Part shown: positions 24,462-33,592 of the stretch, one piece after another
Layout: each line of letters opens with the position of its first letter
Numbering within the stretch: the first letter of the stretch is position 1
DNA from: Streptomyces ipomoeae 91-03
Lineage (GTDB): Bacteria; Actinomycetota; Actinomycetes; Streptomycetales; Streptomycetaceae
DNA length: 63,679 bases
Assembly (NCBI RefSeq): GCF_000317595.1
Contig: NZ_AEJC01000406.1
Span: forward strand, 1 to 63,679
Reading direction: 5' to 3'
Translations under genes and position numbers: made by a program
Notes under the pieces: model-generated
Databases searched by the model: none
Told to the model about the DNA's origin: nothing
What the model saw: the letters and a program-made list of their open reading frames with translations, nothing else

Positions 24462-26078
24462 ATGACGGATCACCAGCACGCGGCATGGGAGCCGGGCCCC
24501 GGCTCGGGTCCCGGCACCGAGGGGCCGACCACCGGCTCGCAGGACGCCGTGCCCCCACCGGGCACGGCGAAGAAGCCGCGCGCGGACGAGGAAGCGGGTA
24601 CGGGGACACCCCCGTACGCGGGCGCGGGTACACGCACGGGCGCGGGCGCACGCGCAGATCAAGCGGACCAAGCGGGCAACACCGACGCGGCAGCTCGGGC
24701 GGACGCCCCTGGGCCCGCGGGCCCAGGTGGTTCGGCCGGGGACGGTACCGCTGGGCCTGCCGCTTCCGGTGGTCCGGCCGGTCCCGCCGCTCCCGGCGAC
24801 CCGGGCGGAGCCCCCGCGCCTCCGTCCAAGTTCCGTCGCGACCGGCGGTACAAGATGGTGGGCGGTGTCTGTGCCGGGCTCGGGCGGCAGTGCGACATGG
24901 ATCCGGTGATCTTCCGGATCGTGTTGGCGGTGCTCTCCGCGACCGGCGGCCTCGGCCTCATCTTCTACGGCTTCGCCTGGCTCTTCGTGCCGTACGACGA
25001 CGAGGAGGAGAACGAGGTACGCAAGCTGCTGACCGGCAGGGTCGACGGCCACGCTCTGGCGGCCGTGCTCTTCGCACTGGTCGGCTGCGGCGTGTTCCTC
25101 ACCATGCTGAGCAACAACACCGCCCTGACCTTCTCCGTGGTCGTGTCCCTGCTCCTGGCCGGCGCGGGGTACTGGTCGCAGCAGCGCGGTGCCCAGGACC
25201 CCGATCCACTGGCCGCGCAGGCCGTCGCCGACGCCCCGCCGGAGGCCCAGGCGCCGCCCGTGGCCGCCGCCTACCCCTCCTGGTGGCGCGACCCGATAGT
25301 CAAGGACGGCACGCATGTGGGAGGCACGGGCTATCTGTGGGGCCCGTGGGAGAGCCGCGATCGGGACATCGCGGCTGCGGTCAACATCGCCCGGGGCACG
25401 CCCCACCGCCAGGACATACGCACCGCGCGCGGGCCGAAACCGCGTGGGCCACGCTGGATAGGCGGCTGGGTCTTCCTGCTCGCGTTGCTGGCCGGCGGCC
25501 TCGGCACGAGCGCGACGTGGGAGGACCGCGCACTGGCCGCCAGCTTGCAGACCGGTCTGGCCTGCGCGCTGGTCGTGCTCGGCCTGGGCATAACCGTGAG
25601 CGCGTTCCTGGGCCGTACGGGAGCGGGCTCGATCTTCCTGGCCGTGATCACGGCAGGCCTCCTGGCCTGCGCGGCGGCGCTCCCGGCGGACATCACCACC
25701 GAGTGGGCCCGTACAGAGTGGACACCCCGGAACGCGGCGAGCCTGGCCGACCGGTACGAGTTGGGGACGGGCGTGGGCACGCTGGACCTGACGAAGGTGG
25801 ATGTGCCGAAGGGGCAGACGCTGGCCACGAGCGTGGAAGTGGGCGCGGGCAAGGTGAAGGTGGTGGTCCCGTCGGACGTCACCGTGCGGTTCGACATAGA
25901 GGTGGGCCTCGGTGACATCCAGTTGCCGGGTGAAGACAAGGAGGACGTGGATGTGGCACCGGACAAGCGTGATCAGCTGACGCTGTCCCCGGCGAAGGGT
26001 ACGAAGAGCGGCGGCACGATCACCGTCGACCTGGAGGTCGGTGTGGGACAGGCGGAGGTGGCCCGTGCTGCGGCATGA
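24462..26078 (+). CDS. PspC-domain membrane protein with LiaF-like C-terminus
   Basis: 538 residues. The first roughly 120 residues are disordered (Gly/Ala/Pro). A PspC domain follows (about 126-190, RYKMVGGVCAGLGRQCDMDP, then a membrane helix and FAWLFVPYDDEEE). More helices lie at about 200-245 and 330-410. The C-terminal roughly 100 residues (LGTGVGTLDLTKVDVPKGQT...VEVGAGKVKVVVPSDV) match the repetitive beta-structure of LiaF/VraT-type cell-wall-stress domains. It diverges from the PspC kinase, forming a three-component envelope-stress module with it and the LuxR-type regulator. The ATG at 24462 has only a weak GATGGACG upstream. Confidence 0.88.
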   Translation: MTDHQHAAWEPGPGSGPGTEGPTTGSQDAVPPPGTAKKPRADEEAGTGTPPYAGAGTRTGAGARADQADQAGNTDAAARADAPGPAGPGGSAGDGTAGPAASGGPAGPAAPGDPGGAPAPPSKFRRDRRYKMVGGVCAGLGRQCDMDPVIFRIVLAVLSATGGLGLIFYGFAWLFVPYDDEEENEVRKLLTGRVDGHALAAVLFALVGCGVFLTMLSNNTALTFSVVVSLLLAGAGYWSQQRGAQDPDPLAAQAVADAPPEAQAPPVAAAYPSWWRDPIVKDGTHVGGTGYLWGPWESRDRDIAAAVNIARGTPHRQDIRTARGPKPRGPRWIGGWVFLLALLAGGLGTSATWEDRALAASLQTGLACALVVLGLGITVSAFLGRTGAGSIFLAVITAGLLACAAALPADITTEWARTEWTPRNAASLADRYELGTGVGTLDLTKVDVPKGQTLATSVEVGAGKVKVVVPSDVTVRFDIEVGLGDIQLPGEDKEDVDVAPDKRDQLTLSPAKGTKSGGTITVDLEVGVGQAEVARAAA

Positions 26079-26433
26079 GTTCAAGCCGGGCAAGCTCGTC
26101 GCCGGTGCCTTCCTCACCTTCGCCGGTGCCCTCTATCTCGGCGACGCGCGTGGCGCCTGGGAGACACCGTGGTTCGTCGTGATACCGCTCGTCATCGCAG
26201 GCCTGTGCCTCGCGGGCGTGGTGGCTTTCCTGAACCACGCGATACGTGGCCATCGGGCGTCGGGGCGGAGGGGGCAGGTGGGGACGACAGGGCTCGCAGG
26301 GTCGACGGGTACGGCGGGAACGGCAGGGTCGACGGGTACGGCAGGAGCGAAGGGCGCGGCAGGGTCGGCTGGGCCGACAGGGACAGCTGGATCCACCGGG
26401 CCCATGGATCGGGGGAACGACTTGGGCCGATAG
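26065..26433 (+). CDS. Two-helix membrane protein with collagen-like tail
   Basis: 122 residues from GTG 26065, supported by GGAGG six bases upstream; it overlaps the PspC gene end by 14 bases, indicating coupling. Two membrane helices (about 11-27, LVAGAFLTFAGALYLG; about 34-58, PWFVVIPLVIAGLCLAGVVA) are followed by a basic stretch. Then come about 15 uninterrupted Gly-X-Y triplets (GTT GLA GST GTA GTA GST ... GPT GTA GST GPM). The triplets contain Thr/Ala/Ser rather than much Pro, with one Lys. The tail could form a trimerising collagen-like stalk; which side of the membrane it occupies is uncertain. Function unknown; the context suggests a partner of the PspC system. Confidence 0.7.
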   Translation: MLRHEFKPGKLVAGAFLTFAGALYLGDARGAWETPWFVVIPLVIAGLCLAGVVAFLNHAIRGHRASGRRGQVGTTGLAGSTGTAGTAGSTGTAGAKGAAGSAGPTGTAGSTGPMDRGNDLGR

Positions 26434-26669
26434 GGCTTGAGGGTTCGGTGGGGCCGCCGGCCTCGGATCAGGGGCGGCCCGCCTCGGCAGGGCAGCCGGA
26501 GTGAGGGTCGAGGCCCTGAGCACGCCGGTGTACGTCGTGGCCGCGGTGGAACGAGTGGGGGGTGGACAGTGGGGCGTCAGTGTGGACGGCGGCTTCGTGG
26601 GCCCCGAGGGCGCGGCGGCTTCGTGGGCTGACGGTGCGGTGGCCTTGGGGGGCCGGTGCGCACTGGGTC

Positions 26670-27206
26670 TCAGCGGTAGTTGCCGACGCGATGCCTGCTG
26701 CCGCGTCGGGAGCGGAGGGCGGCGTCGACCGAGAGGATGGGGGCGCCGGCGAGGATGAGGGGGATCCAGGCCATGAGGTAGGGGAGGTCGTTGCCGAAGT
26801 AGTACGGGGAGGCGGACCAGCTGACCGTCAGCCAGAGGCTGAGGGAGATGAGGGCGCCGCCTACGGCGGCCAGGCGGGCCAGGAGGCCGATGAGGGTGCC
26901 GATGCCGACGGCCAGTTCGCCGATGGCGATGGCGTAGCCGAAGCCGACGGGGTTCTTGAGGGCCATGTCGATCAGGGCCGGGATCGCGGAGGCGTCGCGG
27001 GCGGCGCTCATCATGTCACCGATGGAGCCGGAGCCGGAGTCCGCCATGAAGGCGCTGTCGGTGAGTTTGTCCAGGCCGGCGTAGATGAAGGTGATGCCGA
27101 GGAAGACGCGTAGGGGAAGGAGGGCGTAACGGGTGGCTGCGTCTCGCCAGTCTCCGCCGCCGTCGCGGTAGGGGGTGTGGGAGTCCGTGCGAATGCCGTG
27201 AGTCAT
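26670..27206 (-). CDS. DoxX family membrane protein
   Basis: 178 residues with four membrane helices. The first follows the basic N-terminus (YALLPLRVFLGITFIYAGLDKL, the DoxX signature). Then come KNPVGFGYAIAIGELAVGIG, TLIGLLARLAAVGGALISL and a terminal YLMAWIPLILAGAPILS helix. DoxX proteins are small-molecule or redox-linked membrane proteins of unsettled role. It is transcribed toward the collagen-like gene, with a 236-base convergent gap that holds duplicated GGCGGCTTCGTGGGC text but no gene. Confidence 0.85.
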   Translation of the reverse strand: MTHGIRTDSHTPYRDGGGDWRDAATRYALLPLRVFLGITFIYAGLDKLTDSAFMADSGSGSIGDMMSAARDASAIPALIDMALKNPVGFGYAIAIGELAVGIGTLIGLLARLAAVGGALISLSLWLTVSWSASPYYFGNDLPYLMAWIPLILAGAPILSVDAALRSRRGSRHRVGNYR

Positions 27207-27657
27207 CAGTCTGCGCCGCCTCTTGTCCGCCGTGCCGTTGACCCCTCAACAGACGATACGGCCGGAGGGGTGGGAGCGTTCAATGACGCGTCGGAGTTTT
27301 TCCGGCTTGCACGGTCTCGTCCTGTGGTCGTCCGGCCCCAGTGACTGTTCGCGCCCCGCCGCCCCTACCCCTCCCATCCCCAGGGGCTGCCACCCCTTCG
27401 TCCCGCCTCGGGGCTTCGCCCCGGCGCCGGTCAGGGGCGTTGTGCTCCTGGTCGGAGCCAGGTGCGTGGAGCATCTCTGAACTCGTGGGCTCCGCTGCTC
27501 GAACGTGCGGCTGTGGGCGGTGTGGCAGTGCTGGGCAGTGGGAGAGTTCGGGGCGGTACGAGGTATTCCGCTGTCGCGGAAGGGCTGGACGGTGTGGGAA
27601 GTCCGAGCGGTGGTGCGCGGAGTTGACGGCTCGGAGCGGAATCGGTGGGTCGGTGGT
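27207..27657. other. 450-base gap with intergenic repeat copy
   Basis: No gene supported. It contains the dispersed repeat at 27352-27423 and otherwise unremarkable sequence. The 27207-27300 part should hold the DoxX promoter. Confidence 0.45.
27352..27423. repeat. Dispersed intergenic repeat (copy 2) with hairpins
   Basis: CCCCAGGGGCTGCCACCCCT matches the copy near 11167. It forms GGGG-CTGCCA-CCCC, followed by the perfect hairpin CGGGGC-TTC-GCCCCG at 27409-27423. It probably also serves as a terminator or transcript end. Confidence 0.6.
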
Positions 27658-29061
27658 TCAGTCGGCTGAGACCTCGATGGTGTAGCGGTTGGTTTCCACG
27701 CCGGCTGTGGTGACGACCTGGACTTCGACCTTGCCGGGTTCGATGTCGGCGGGGACGGGGACGGTGAGGACGGTGTCGGTGGGGTTGTTGAAACCGCCGG
27801 GGACGGGGACGAGGGGGACATGGACGTGGACGGGGCCGATGCGGACGACCATGCGGGAGAGGCGGTCGGCGGTCTGGGCGCCCGGGGGGACGAAGCCGGC
27901 GCCGCGGATCTCGATGTCGTCGCCGTTGCGGATGGGGGCGTCGAGATCGCCGGCCTCGCGGGCGCGGACCACGGAGAGGATGACGGGGCGGCCCCCCTCG
28001 GCGTACTTGCCGGCGACGTAGGTGGCCGCCGAGACCAGGACCAGGAGAGCCAGGCCCCAGGGGAGGTCGGGGAGTTGGTCGGGGCGGCGGGCCAGGCGTA
28101 CCGCCGCGAAGATCAGGGCCACGGTGCAGATGATCACGTACTGGATGTCCGTGAAGCTGCCTCGGCCGGAGTCGTCGGTGAGGAGGTCGGCGGCGCGGGG
28201 GCGGTGGGCGCGGACCTTCTGGAGGCGTTGGGCGAGGACACGCAGGCCCACGACACGGCGGACCAGGACCGCGATGCCGCAGACGACGGCCAGGACGGTC
28301 ACGATGCCCGCGCCGCGGGCGAGGTCGAGGCCGGAGATGAGGGCGTCGCGGTCGCGGTGGTCGGAGGCGGCGGCCAGACGGCCGGCCAGGACGAGGATCG
28401 TGAAGACGACGAAGAGCACCCAGCCGGCCGCGACCGCGCGGGAGGTGGAGAGACGGTTGTCCTCGCCGATGACCGGCGCGAGGGCGCCGCCGCGCGCCCG
28501 GTGCAGATAGCCGGTGCCCGTCAGCGCCACGGCCACCAGCAGGGCGGCGACGAGGCCGGAGGTGCGGGCGGCCGTCCAGCCCGCGCCGATCGCGGTGAGC
28601 GACTGGATGAGGAGCAGCGCGACGACGGCGATCCACACGACGATCGCCGTGCGCAGCCACAGTCGGCCGAGCCATGCCTCGCCCTCGGCCCGGCCGCGTT
28701 CGGCGACGACGGCCGCGGACTGGGTGAGTTCATCGGAGACCCACTGCCGGGAGGCGGACGCGGAGTGCGCGACCGCCGCGGGCAGCCCCTGCCCCGACGC
28801 GAACTCCTCCCGCTTCAGCAGGAACTCGGCGACCGCCCGCCGGTGTCCCGCGCGCGCCCCGTGCGGGCAGTCCCCACACATGCACCCGCCCTGATGGGTC
28901 CCCGCGCCCATGCCCCCTCTCGCCTCCTGCACCGCCACGCCCGAGCCCGCCTTCCCACGCCGCGTCCGCATACGCGGCCGCTTCCCCTCGGCATTCGCCG
29001 TCGCCAGAACCATCGAAACCATCGCCGGCACCACCACCGTGATCGACGCCGTCATCCGCAT
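27658..29061 (-). CDS. Multi-pass membrane protein with C-terminal TIG/Ig-like domain
   Basis: 467 residues from ATG 29061. Several earlier in-frame starts (29055 downstream; GTG 29109 and 29115 upstream) remain possible and codon use stays gene-like that far. A Cys-containing segment GGCMCGDCPHG (about 55-65) could bind metal. At least six membrane helices lie between about 130 and 350. The last roughly 110 residues (RPVILSVVRAREAGDLDA...DDIEIRGAGFVPPGAQ...NRYTIEVSAD) look like an IPT/TIG immunoglobulin-like fold. Function unknown; it is not in an obvious operon. Confidence 0.75.
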   Translation of the reverse strand: MRMTASITVVVPAMVSMVLATANAEGKRPRMRTRRGKAGSGVAVQEARGGMGAGTHQGGCMCGDCPHGARAGHRRAVAEFLLKREEFASGQGLPAAVAHSASASRQWVSDELTQSAAVVAERGRAEGEAWLGRLWLRTAIVVWIAVVALLLIQSLTAIGAGWTAARTSGLVAALLVAVALTGTGYLHRARGGALAPVIGEDNRLSTSRAVAAGWVLFVVFTILVLAGRLAAASDHRDRDALISGLDLARGAGIVTVLAVVCGIAVLVRRVVGLRVLAQRLQKVRAHRPRAADLLTDDSGRGSFTDIQYVIICTVALIFAAVRLARRPDQLPDLPWGLALLVLVSAATYVAGKYAEGGRPVILSVVRAREAGDLDAPIRNGDDIEIRGAGFVPPGAQTADRLSRMVVRIGPVHVHVPLVPVPGGFNNPTDTVLTVPVPADIEPGKVEVQVVTTAGVETNRYTIEVSAD

Positions 29062-29260
29062 CGGCGTCGTCACCGCGATCACCGGGGCCTCGTACGTACG
29101 TCCGCGCACTACCACAGGCGTGCGGACGTACAACTGCCCCGTGATGTCAGCGAATTGTGCCGTACGGAACACGGCCCGCGTCCGGCAGGGGCGCTGAGCG
29201 CAAGGAGAGCGCGGGGTGAAGCGCCGGTCCCCGTGTTGACCCGGCTGCGAGAATCTCTCC

Positions 29261-30139
29261 ATGGCCGAGATCATCCAACGGGACGGGACCTGGGCCTTCG
29301 ACGGTGGCACGGTCCGGATCACACCGGGGCTGCACCGTTCCGTGGCGCTGTTCCGGCAGACGTACGGGGAGATCGCGGTGCCGCTGGAGGCGGTGTCCGG
29401 TGTCGTGTTCGAGCCCGAACGCAAGCGCGGGCGGCTCCGGTTACGACTTCGCGAGGGCAGCGATCCGCTGCTCCAGGCCACCGGCGGACGGTTGCCGGAC
29501 GCGGCCGACCCGTACCGGCTGACGGTCGATCTGGACCGCTCGGGGGTCGCCGAGTATGTGGCGGAGGAGATACGGCAGGCCATGCTCCTCGAACAGACCA
29601 CGAAGGAGCCCGCCAAGGCCTATCTGCTGCCCGGGCCGCCGGTTCCGGTGTCCGTCCGGTCCAGCGACGGCACGGTCTCCTTCGACGGTACGCAGGTCAG
29701 GATCGACTGGAACGACACCTCCGACCGCGTCAAACGCGCGACCGGCCCACGGATCATCGATCTCGCCGATCTCGTCCAGGTGGAGTGGCTGCCCAACTCC
29801 GGTCACGAGGACGGCTTCCTGCGCTTCGTGACCCGCGAGACCGTGTTCTCCGAACTGCCGCCCGAGAGGGACCCGTTCGCCCTCGACCTGTGGGGCAGTA
29901 CCCGCCGCGACCTCCTCACGGCCCTGGTCGCCACGGCCGTCACCGCCCGACTCCCCCACCCGTCGACTCGCGCGAACGGCCACGTGGACAGAGCGCGACC
30001 GGCCGAAGCCGCCGTCCCACCCCCCGACCACGACGTCCTCCTGCGCCGCCTGCGGGAGCTGGGCGCGTTGCACCGCGATGGCGTGCTCACGGACGAGGAG
30101 TTCGCGGCGACGAAGGCAGCGGTCCTACGAGACTTCTGA
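29261..30139 (+). CDS. DUF4429 domain protein with SHOCT tail
   Basis: 292 residues. Two DUF4429 units are visible: residues 1-105 (DGTWAFDGGTVRIT...PLEAVSGVVFEP) and about 125-225 (DGTVSFDGTQVRIDW...IDLADLVQVEW). A C-terminal SHOCT helix pair (LLRRLRELGALHRDGVLTDE then EFAATKAAV) follows. DUF4429 is an actinobacterial PH-like domain found in cytosolic proteins of unknown role; SHOCT motifs mediate oligomerisation. No catalytic residues are evident. It stands alone, convergent with the aldolase gene. Confidence 0.85.
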   Translation: MAEIIQRDGTWAFDGGTVRITPGLHRSVALFRQTYGEIAVPLEAVSGVVFEPERKRGRLRLRLREGSDPLLQATGGRLPDAADPYRLTVDLDRSGVAEYVAEEIRQAMLLEQTTKEPAKAYLLPGPPVPVSVRSSDGTVSFDGTQVRIDWNDTSDRVKRATGPRIIDLADLVQVEWLPNSGHEDGFLRFVTRETVFSELPPERDPFALDLWGSTRRDLLTALVATAVTARLPHPSTRANGHVDRARPAEAAVPPPDHDVLLRRLRELGALHRDGVLTDEEFAATKAAVLRDF

Positions 30140-30170
30140 TCGGCATCGGCGCACCCGGCAGGAACGACCG

Positions 30171-30965
30171 TCAGCTCAACAGATCCGGCTCGCTCCGGCT
30201 GATGTCCTGCCACAGCGGCTGGTAGTTGATCCACGCCACCAGATCCCCACCGGCCTGCTCGCGCGTCGCCACGGCCAAGCGGTGGTCGATGAGGAGCGGT
30301 CGTCCGGCCGCCTTCGCGGTGAGCTGGACCTGGGCCGAGCGTTCCATCGACAGGAACCACCACGCGGCCGCGTCCACCGAGTCGCCGACGGTCAGCAACC
30401 CGTGGTTGCGCAGCACCAGGGCCTTGCGGCTGCCCAGCACCGCCGCGATCCGTCGTCCCTCGTCCGCGTCCACGGCGACACCCGTGTAGTGGTCGTAGAG
30501 CGCGTGGTCCTCGTAGAAGGCGCAGGACTCCTGGGTGATCGGCTCTATCAGGTCGCCGAGCGCCGCCAGCGCGCGCCCGTGCACGGAGTGGCAGTGGGCG
30601 ACGGCGACGACGTCGGGGCGGGCGGCGTGCACCTGGGCGTGGACGGTGAAGGCGGCCTGGTTGACGTGGTAGCGGCCCTCTATCACCTGCCCGTCCTGGT
30701 TGGCGAGCACGAGGTCACTGACCGTGACGTGCTTGAACGGCATCCCGAACGGGTTGACCCAGAAGCAGTCGCTGAACTCCGGGTCGCGCGCGGTGATGTG
30801 CCCGGAGACGCCGTCCTCGAATCCGAGCCGCCCGAAGATCCTGAGGGCCCCGGCCAGCCGTTCCTTGCGGTGCTGTCGCTCGTCCGCCGGCGTCTCGTGC
30901 ATCGGCGGCATGGCGAACCGCAGCTGGTCGGTGGGTAGCGGCAGGGGCGGTGTGGGCCCGTGCAT
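30171..30965 (-). CDS. Class II aldolase/adducin family protein
   Basis: 264 residues. GGAGGACAC precedes the ATG. The Zn-binding His pair is in AVAHCHSVHGRAL and the third His in LVLRNHGLLTVG. GHITARDPEF, FWVNPFGMPF and LVLANQDGQV match the family's phosphate-binding and core motifs. These enzymes are cytosolic Zn-dependent aldolases, epimerases or decarboxylases acting on sugar phosphates or related hydroxy-acids. Without neighbours of the same pathway the substrate cannot be assigned. Confidence 0.88.
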   Translation of the reverse strand: MHGPTPPLPLPTDQLRFAMPPMHETPADERQHRKERLAGALRIFGRLGFEDGVSGHITARDPEFSDCFWVNPFGMPFKHVTVSDLVLANQDGQVIEGRYHVNQAAFTVHAQVHAARPDVVAVAHCHSVHGRALAALGDLIEPITQESCAFYEDHALYDHYTGVAVDADEGRRIAAVLGSRKALVLRNHGLLTVGDSVDAAAWWFLSMERSAQVQLTAKAAGRPLLIDHRLAVATREQAGGDLVAWINYQPLWQDISRSEPDLLS

Positions 30966-31227
30966 GTGTCCTCCAGACTGACTTCCTTTACGAAGCGGAA
31001 GTTACCGCCGGTCGCCCGGGCAGAACAGGTCCGTCCCGTGAAGAGAGTACGCAACCGTTACGCAAGTCACGGAAGCGCGGTAGCGGGGCCGCTGGGGCGA
31101 GCGGTGCGACCTCGCGGCCCAAACCGTGCGCCGCCCGGGTCAAGCCGTGCCCCGGCCGGGGCGACTGGGCGAAGGTCGCCGGGGTAACCGGACAGAGGTT
31201 GTCGGGTATCCGCGTGAGACTCGTCGT

Positions 31228-31704
31228 ATGCCACCGAACAACTGGGCGGTCTTCGTCGCCGCCGAACCCGAGCTCGCCGCCATCGTCGAGGCCCGCTTCG
31301 GCGCCTTCACCCACCACGCCCTCGCCACGCTCCGCAGGGACGGCTCTCCGCGTACGACCGGGCTGGAGGTCACGTTCCGCAACGGTGAGCTGTGGCTGGG
31401 GATGATGCCGGGCTCGCTCAAGGCGCTCGACCTGCGCCGCGACCCGCGCTTCGCGCTGCAGGCCAATCCGGGCCCGGGTACGGAGATGGGCGGGGGTGAC
31501 GTACGGATCGGCGGGCGGGCCGTCGAGGTCGACGATCCCGAGGTCAAGGCCGCGTACGGCGAAGAGGTGGAACCGCCGGAGCCGTTCCACCTCTTCCGCA
31601 CCGAGCTGACGGAGGTCGTACGGACCTACGTCGAGGACGACAAGTATCTGGTCGTCCAGGTCTGGAAGCCCGGAGAGCCGGTGCGGACCCTCAAGCGGAC
31701 CTGA
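31228..31704 (+). CDS. Pyridoxamine 5'-phosphate oxidase-like flavin/F420 protein
   Basis: 158 residues from ATG 31228 (MPPNNWAVFVAAEPELAAIV). The split-barrel pattern is seen in ALATLRRDGSPRTTGLEVTF, GELWLGMMPGSLKALDL, RDPRFALQAN and the terminal YLVVQVWKPGE. It belongs to the PPOX-like flavin/F420-binding superfamily; whether the cofactor is FMN, F420 or heme is not decidable here. No strong ribosome site precedes the ATG, and a leaderless transcript is possible. It is convergent with guaA. Confidence 0.82.
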   Translation: MPPNNWAVFVAAEPELAAIVEARFGAFTHHALATLRRDGSPRTTGLEVTFRNGELWLGMMPGSLKALDLRRDPRFALQANPGPGTEMGGGDVRIGGRAVEVDDPEVKAAYGEEVEPPEPFHLFRTELTEVVRTYVEDDKYLVVQVWKPGEPVRTLKRT

Positions 31705-31722
31705 CCTTCAGCGACCGGAGGG

Positions 31723-33303
31723 TCACTCCCACTCGATCGTGCCCGGCGGCTTGCTGGTCACATCCAGGACGACGCGGTTGACGTCGGTGACCTCGTTGGT
31801 GATCCGGGTGGAGATCTTCGCGAGGACGTCGTACGGCAGTCGCGACCAGTCGGCGGTCATGGCGTCCTCGGAGGAGACCGGGCGCAGGACGATCGGGTGG
31901 CCGTAGGTGCGGCCGTCGCCCTGGACGCCGACGCTGCGGACGTCCGCGAGCAGGACCACCGGGCACTGCCAGATGTCACGGTCGAGACCGGCCGCCGTCA
32001 GCTCCTCGCGGGCGATGGCGTCGGCCTCGCGGAGCAGGTCGAGGCGGTCCTTGGTGACCTCGCCGACGATGCGGATGCCGAGGCCGGGGCCCGGGAACGG
32101 CTGGCGCTGGACGATCTCGTCCGGGAGGCCGAGCTCCTGGCCGACCATCCGCACCTCGTCCTTGAACAGCTTGCGGAGCGGCTCGATCAGCTTGAACTCG
32201 AGGTCCTCGGGGAGGCCGCCGACGTTGTGGTGGGACTTGATGTTGGCGGTGCCGGTGCCGCCACCGGACTCGACCACGTCGGGGTACAGGGTCCCCTGGA
32301 CGAGGAACTCCACCGCCGGTCCCTCGTCCGCGATGATCTCGGCCTGTGCCTGCTCGAAGACGCGGATGAACTCGCGCCCGATGATCTTCCGCTTCTCCTC
32401 GGGGTCGGACACCCCGGAGAGCGCCTTGAGGAACCGCTCCTCCGCGTCGACGACCTTCAGCTGGACGCCGGTGGCCGCGACGAAGTCCTTCTCGACCTGC
32501 TCGGTCTCGCCCTTGCGCATCAGGCCGTGGTCGACGTACACGCAGGTCAGCTGGGAGCCGATGGCCTTCTGGACAAGGGCCGCGGCGACCGCGGAGTCCA
32601 CGCCGCCGGACAGGCCGCAGATGGCGCGCTTGTCGCCGACCTGCTCGCGGATGGCGGCGACCTGCTCCTCGATGACGTTGCCGGTGGTCCAGGAGGGGGT
32701 CAGACCGGCACCGCGGTACAGGAAGTGCTCCAGGACCTGCTGGCCGTGCGTGGAGTGCATGACCTCCGGGTGGTACTGGACGCCGTACAGCCTCTTCTCG
32801 TCGTTCTCGAAGGCGGCGACCGGTACGACGTCGGTGGAGGCCGTGACCGTGAAGCCCTCGGGGGCGGCGGAGCAGGCGTCACCGTGGGACATCCACACCG
32901 ACTGCTCGTCGGGGGTGCCCTCGAAGAGGGTGGACCCGGACTTGGATACGTGCAGGGGGGTGCGGCCGTATTCGCGCGCCCCCGTGTTGTCGACCGTGCC
33001 GCCGAGGGTCTGGGCCATCAGCTGGAAGCCGTAGCACATGCCGAAGACCGGGACGCCGGAGTCGAAGAGCTCGCGGTCGAGGCGGGGGGCGCCCTCGGCG
33101 TAGACCGAGGAGGGGCCGCCGGAGAGGATGATCGCCGCCGGGTTCTTGGCGAGCATCTCCGGGACCGGCATGGTGCTCGGCACGATCTCGCTGTAGACCC
33201 GGGCCTCGCGGACGCGACGGGCGATGAGCTGGGCGTACTGCGCACCGAAGTCGACGACCAGAACGGTGTCGGGGGCGTTGGCAGCGGGGGTCGCTGATGA
33301 CAC
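31723..33303 (-). CDS. guaA: GMP synthase (glutamine-hydrolysing)
   Basis: 526 residues, full length. The N-terminal class I glutaminase has the triad C90 (GMCYGFQ) with H178 and E180 (QYHPEVMH). The ATP-pyrophosphatase domain has the PP-loop LSGGVDSAVAA (about 230-240). The C-terminal dimerisation domain ends PPGTIEWE. It converts XMP to GMP with ATP and glutamine in the cytosol, the last step of guanine nucleotide synthesis. The start is GTG 33303. It diverges from the chorismate mutase attenuator region. Confidence 0.98.
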   Translation of the reverse strand: MSSATPAANAPDTVLVVDFGAQYAQLIARRVREARVYSEIVPSTMPVPEMLAKNPAAIILSGGPSSVYAEGAPRLDRELFDSGVPVFGMCYGFQLMAQTLGGTVDNTGAREYGRTPLHVSKSGSTLFEGTPDEQSVWMSHGDACSAAPEGFTVTASTDVVPVAAFENDEKRLYGVQYHPEVMHSTHGQQVLEHFLYRGAGLTPSWTTGNVIEEQVAAIREQVGDKRAICGLSGGVDSAVAAALVQKAIGSQLTCVYVDHGLMRKGETEQVEKDFVAATGVQLKVVDAEERFLKALSGVSDPEEKRKIIGREFIRVFEQAQAEIIADEGPAVEFLVQGTLYPDVVESGGGTGTANIKSHHNVGGLPEDLEFKLIEPLRKLFKDEVRMVGQELGLPDEIVQRQPFPGPGLGIRIVGEVTKDRLDLLREADAIAREELTAAGLDRDIWQCPVVLLADVRSVGVQGDGRTYGHPIVLRPVSSEDAMTADWSRLPYDVLAKISTRITNEVTDVNRVVLDVTSKPPGTIEWE

Positions 33304-33378
33304 GGGGTGCCTTCCGGCGGTTGGGCGGGGGTCTGTGGTTGCCGAGTCTACCGGGGCACCCTCTGTTGATGCGGGCCA

Positions 33379-33397
33379 CCGGGGGCTCCGCCCCCGG
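33379..33397. other. Strong hairpin in the guaA/chorismate mutase divergent region
   Basis: CCGGGGGC-TCC-GCCCCCGG, an 8-bp perfect stem with a 3-base loop. It lies about 75 bases upstream of guaA, within its possible leader, and could also be one of the common Streptomyces GC hairpins. Confidence 0.5.
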
Positions 33398-33483
33398 CCC
33401 CCGAGCTCTTCCGCCCACCCACCCGACTCGGTCGGCTACAGGGCGAGCGTCGAAGACTCCCGGATCGGGTGGCCATGGCGTGG

Positions 33484-33489
33484 CATACT
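33484..33489 (+). promoter_or_regulatory. Probable -10 box before the leader peptide
   Basis: CATACT, preceded by TGG, 7 bases before the leader ATG at 33497. This implies a transcript starting at or within a base or two of the ATG, a leaderless leader peptide. No clear -35 box is visible. Confidence 0.4.
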
Positions 33490-33496
33490 GAGCCCC

Positions 33497-33568
33497 ATGT
33501 TCTCGCACTCGACCTTTGTCTTTACCTATGGCAACCGGCCCGCCGGCTGCCATGGTCGTGTTGCTTGA
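33497..33568 (+). CDS. Phe/Tyr-rich leader peptide of the chorismate mutase attenuator
   Basis: 23 residues: MFSHSTFVFTY then GNRPAGCHGRVA and stop. Phe at 2, 7 and 9 and Tyr at 11 give a concentrated run of aromatic codons in the first half. A hairpin (ATGGCA...TGCCAT with CCGG-CCCG-CCGG inside, 33528-33553) starts at the Tyr codon. A terminator-like hairpin follows at 33593-33619, then the chorismate mutase gene. This is the architecture of a pheA-type ribosome-mediated attenuator. The peptide itself is probably only a sensor of charged tRNA(Phe)/tRNA(Tyr). Confidence 0.72.
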   Translation: MFSHSTFVFTYGNRPAGCHGRVA

Positions 33569-33592
33569 GCTGCTGACAAGCGACTTCCCAGG

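Noticed and set aside
29262..29616. Upstream extension of the TIG-like membrane protein frame to 29616
   Set aside because: It would run into the divergent DUF4429 coding region; the codon pattern becomes antisense-like beyond about 29120.
33379..33397. Purine riboswitch in the guaA leader
   Set aside because: Only a simple GC hairpin is present; none of the three-way junction conserved bases of purine aptamers are visible.
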